6,251 bases of DNA from DATAQC01 sp051001215 (GTDB lineage Bacteria > Actinomycetota > Acidimicrobiia > Acidimicrobiales > AC-14), in the NCBI GenBank assembly GCA_051001215.1, contig JBPCNP010000012.1, positions 1 through 6,251 of the forward strand, given 5' to 3'. Position numbers and translations under genes: made by a program. This document shows, piece by piece, positions 4,738 to 6,251 of the stretch (position 1 is its first letter; every line of letters begins with the position of its first letter). A model generated the notes under the pieces. It ran no database searches and was not told the DNA's origin. It saw only the letters and a program-made list of their open reading frames with translations.

Positions 4738-5937
4738 GTGCAACCCAGCGAGACGGTGGCGCCCGACGGTGCCCACGGCACCCAACGGGTGTGGTTCGCC
4801 CAGGCCTTGCGGGGCGTGGCCTGCCTCATCGTGGTGTGGGAACACCTCGGTCACGACTACTTCGCCACTCCCGGGGTGGTGTCGCTGCTGGCGTTCACGC
4901 CGCCCGCCTCCCGCGTCGTCATCCCGTCGCCGGCCATGCAGACGTCGATCTTCGGGTTTCTGGACAAGGTCCACATCTGGCCCGGCGCGTTCGGTGTGGC
5001 CCTGTTCTTCCTGATCAGCGGCTTTGTCATCCCCTTCTCCTTCGAGCGCAACACCATCGGAGGCTTCTTCACCCGTCGCCTCTTTCGCCTCTACCCCACG
5101 CTGTGGGCGGGCATCGGCCTCACCCTGGCCGTCCTGGGCGTGCAGGCGTGGTTGCTCGGTGCCCCGTTCCCGTACGGTCTCCGGGTGGTGGGGTCGAGCG
5201 GCGGCCTGTTCGGGGTGTACCTGGGCAAGCCGTGGGTCGACCCCGTGTACTGGACCCTCGCCATCGAGGAGATCTTCTACGTCATCGCCGCCCTGTGCGC
5301 CTGGCGGGGCGTCCTGCACCGCCGGGCCACGGTGGTGGCGGTGGCGGTGGCGCTGACGACGGTCTGCGTGACGATCGGCCCGCCCGCGCCCACCACCTCC
5401 GTGCCGCCCCTGTGGTACCTGCGTACCCACCTGGGTCGCAACACCGGGTTCGTCGTGTTCATCCTCATCGGCCTGGCCTTCCACGAGCACTACCGGGGGA
5501 CGTGGAGCGCCCGGTCCTCGGTCGCGGTGGGGGCGGGGCTCGTCGGCCTCTACGCCATCTGCTTGTACAACGGACCGTTCACCGGCAATCAGCCGCTCAT
5601 CTTCCTGGCTTCCACCCTCTCTGCCCTCGCGGTGTTCACCCTGCTCTACCTGGTGCGGGACCTCCTTCCCTACCTCCGGCCCCTGGACTGGCTGGCCGAC
5701 GTGAGCTACCCGCTGTACCTGATTCACACCGTGATCGGCTGGATCCTCATGCACTTCTTCTACCGGTACGTCGCGAGCTACCTGGTGGTCGTGCCCCTCA
5801 CCGTGGCCATCGTGATCGTGTTGGCCGGCCTCGTCCACCGCTACGTCGAGGTGCCCACCAACCGGCTGGGACGCCGCCTCGGCTCCCACACGCCGGCCAC
5901 CGAGGAGCCCCTCGACGAAATCGTGGTTCGGGGATGA
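4738..5937 (+). CDS. Acyltransferase 3 family membrane protein (OafA/YrhL-like O-acyltransferase)
   Basis: This 399-residue integral membrane protein is of the acyltransferase-3 family, which moves acetyl or other acyl groups from the cytoplasm onto surface polysaccharides, glycolipids or antibiotics. The family features are visible: the N-terminal ALRGVACLIVVWEH (23-36) with Arg25 and His36 in the first helix, FFLISGFVIPFSF (90-102), the basic motif TRRLFRLYP (112-120), YWTLAIEEIFYVI (171-183), and near the end SYPLYLIHTVIGW (323-335) and YVEVPTNRLGRRL (369-381). About ten hydrophobic segments are present, the normal count. An insertion rich in Pro and Val (residues 53-75) extends the first loop. 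The acceptor is unknown. The RmlC-like epimerase in the same window also hints at surface glycan chemistry, but the two genes are far apart and not co-transcribed. Confidence 0.92.
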   Translation: MQPSETVAPDGAHGTQRVWFAQALRGVACLIVVWEHLGHDYFATPGVVSLLAFTPPASRVVIPSPAMQTSIFGFLDKVHIWPGAFGVALFFLISGFVIPFSFERNTIGGFFTRRLFRLYPTLWAGIGLTLAVLGVQAWLLGAPFPYGLRVVGSSGGLFGVYLGKPWVDPVYWTLAIEEIFYVIAALCAWRGVLHRRATVVAVAVALTTVCVTIGPPAPTTSVPPLWYLRTHLGRNTGFVVFILIGLAFHEHYRGTWSARSSVAVGAGLVGLYAICLYNGPFTGNQPLIFLASTLSALAVFTLLYLVRDLLPYLRPLDWLADVSYPLYLIHTVIGWILMHFFYRYVASYLVVVPLTVAIVIVLAGLVHRYVEVPTNRLGRRLGSHTPATEEPLDEIVVRG

Positions 5938-5954
5938 ACGAGCGGGGGGAGACT

Positions 5955-5963
5955 TGTTACTAT
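5955..5963 (+). promoter_or_regulatory. Extended -10 promoter ahead of sufB
   Basis: TGT-TACTAT is a TGN-extended -10 element within an AT-rich patch (about 5951-5985) that stands out from its surroundings. Transcription would start near 5970, giving a leader of about 100 nt. A perfect 8-bp palindrome, CTACGTAG (5964-5971), lies over the expected start and could be a regulator site, though it is short. Confidence 0.5.
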
Positions 5964-5988
5964 CTACGTAGGAGAAATTCTGCTTTCG

Positions 5989-6048
5989 CCCCCGCGACCT
6001 CCACCCCCGCGACCTCCACCCCCGCGACTTCGACCCCCGAGACCTCGA
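5989..6048. repeat. Four 15-bp tandem repeats in the sufB leader
   Basis: The unit CCCCCGCGACCTCCA occurs at 5989-6003 and 6004-6018 perfectly. It recurs at 6019-6033 (two changes, ending TTCGA) and at 6034-6048 (two changes, CCCCCGAGACCTCGA). The array lies between the predicted promoter and the sufB start. The leader-side copies are identical while the gene-side ones have diverged. In one frame it would encode TPATS/TPETS repeats. Confidence 0.92.
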
Positions 6049-6070
6049 ACCCAATGGAGCTGGTGCCCTG

Positions 6071-6251
6071 ATGGCTACCACCGCACTTGACCTCGATCGC
6101 TACCAGCTGGGATGGATCGATCCCCAGGAGGACTACATCTTCAAGCCCAAGAAGGGCTTGAACGCCGACATCGTCGAGGAGATGTCGTGGATGAAGGGCG
6201 AGCCCGACTGGATGCGCCAGATGCGCCTGCGGGCCCTGCGCCTCTTCGAGC
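6071..6251 (+). CDS. sufB: Fe-S cluster assembly protein SufB, N-terminal part (cut by window edge)
   Basis: The first 60 codons are present and the frame runs off the right edge. SufB is the core scaffold subunit that, with SufC and SufD, assembles iron-sulfur clusters in the cytoplasm. The recognisable N-terminal block is YQLGWIDPQEDYIFKPKKGL (11-30), then NADIVEEMSWMKGEPDWMRQ and MRLRALRLFE. The GLN-x-x-(I/V)V start, the K-x-EP-(D/E)WM core and the RL-x-ALRLF end are characteristic of SufB. The catalytic core lies outside the window. ATG 6071 is preceded by GGAG at 6056-6059, 11 nt away. It appears to be the first gene of its operon; an upstream sufR-type regulator, common in actinobacteria, is not present here. 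Confidence 0.88.
   Translation, partial: MATTALDLDRYQLGWIDPQEDYIFKPKKGLNADIVEEMSWMKGEPDWMRQMRLRALRLFE

Noticed and set aside
4402..6081. Minus-strand open frame of 559 codons opposite the acyltransferase
   Set aside because: Its composition is rich in His, Gly, Glu and Arg with no recognisable domain, and it lies fully antisense to a gene with clear acyltransferase-3 motifs.

Overview
This is a strongly GC-rich, gene-dense stretch of a bacterial chromosome, most likely from an actinobacterium and possibly the Acidimicrobiia. The lineage is inferred from codon use, frequent GTG starts, -10 elements without recognisable -35 boxes, promoter-to-start spacing typical of leaderless mRNAs, the DUF4395/thioredoxin gene pair and a SufB-type start at the right edge. 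No rRNA, tRNA, CRISPR array or mobile element is visible.

Layout. (1) Positions 1-124 hold four identical 30-bp tandem repeats that run into the window from the left. They are followed by a flavin reductase-like gene (144-629), which overlaps an RmlC-like sugar epimerase gene (610-1206). (2) On the minus strand, a DUF4395 membrane protein (2168-1626) and a membrane-anchored thioredoxin-like protein (1629-1240) overlap by ATGA and form a two-gene redox operon. (3) A 77-bp divergent intergenic region (2169-2245) carries a 17-bp dyad and a start-proximal -10 element on each side. (4) On the plus strand come an 85-residue SDR-like half protein (2246-2503) and a four-gene coupled operon: a class I glutamine amidotransferase-like hydrolase of the PuuD/peptidase C26 type (2565-3374), a 45-residue single-pass membrane microprotein with a TTG start (3371-3508), and two proteins that each appear to hold two PRC-barrel-like units (3505-4122, 4119-4610). 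(5) A 399-residue acyltransferase-3 membrane protein (4738-5937) follows. (6) After a leader with an extended -10 element and four 15-bp tandem repeats comes the first 60 codons of sufB (6071 to the window edge), which probably opens a SUF iron-sulfur cluster operon.

How the genes fit together. Three starts (2168 minus, 2246 plus, 2565 plus) share the geometry TANNNT, then GGGNNN, then ATG/GTG, which predicts leaderless transcripts. Inside the hydrolase-microprotein-PRC-PRC cluster every junction is a 4-base stop/start overlap, so translation is probably coupled. The least expected elements are the membrane microprotein tied to two PRC proteins, the orphan SDR half protein, and the tandem repeats lying in frame with, or just ahead of, the flavin reductase and sufB genes.
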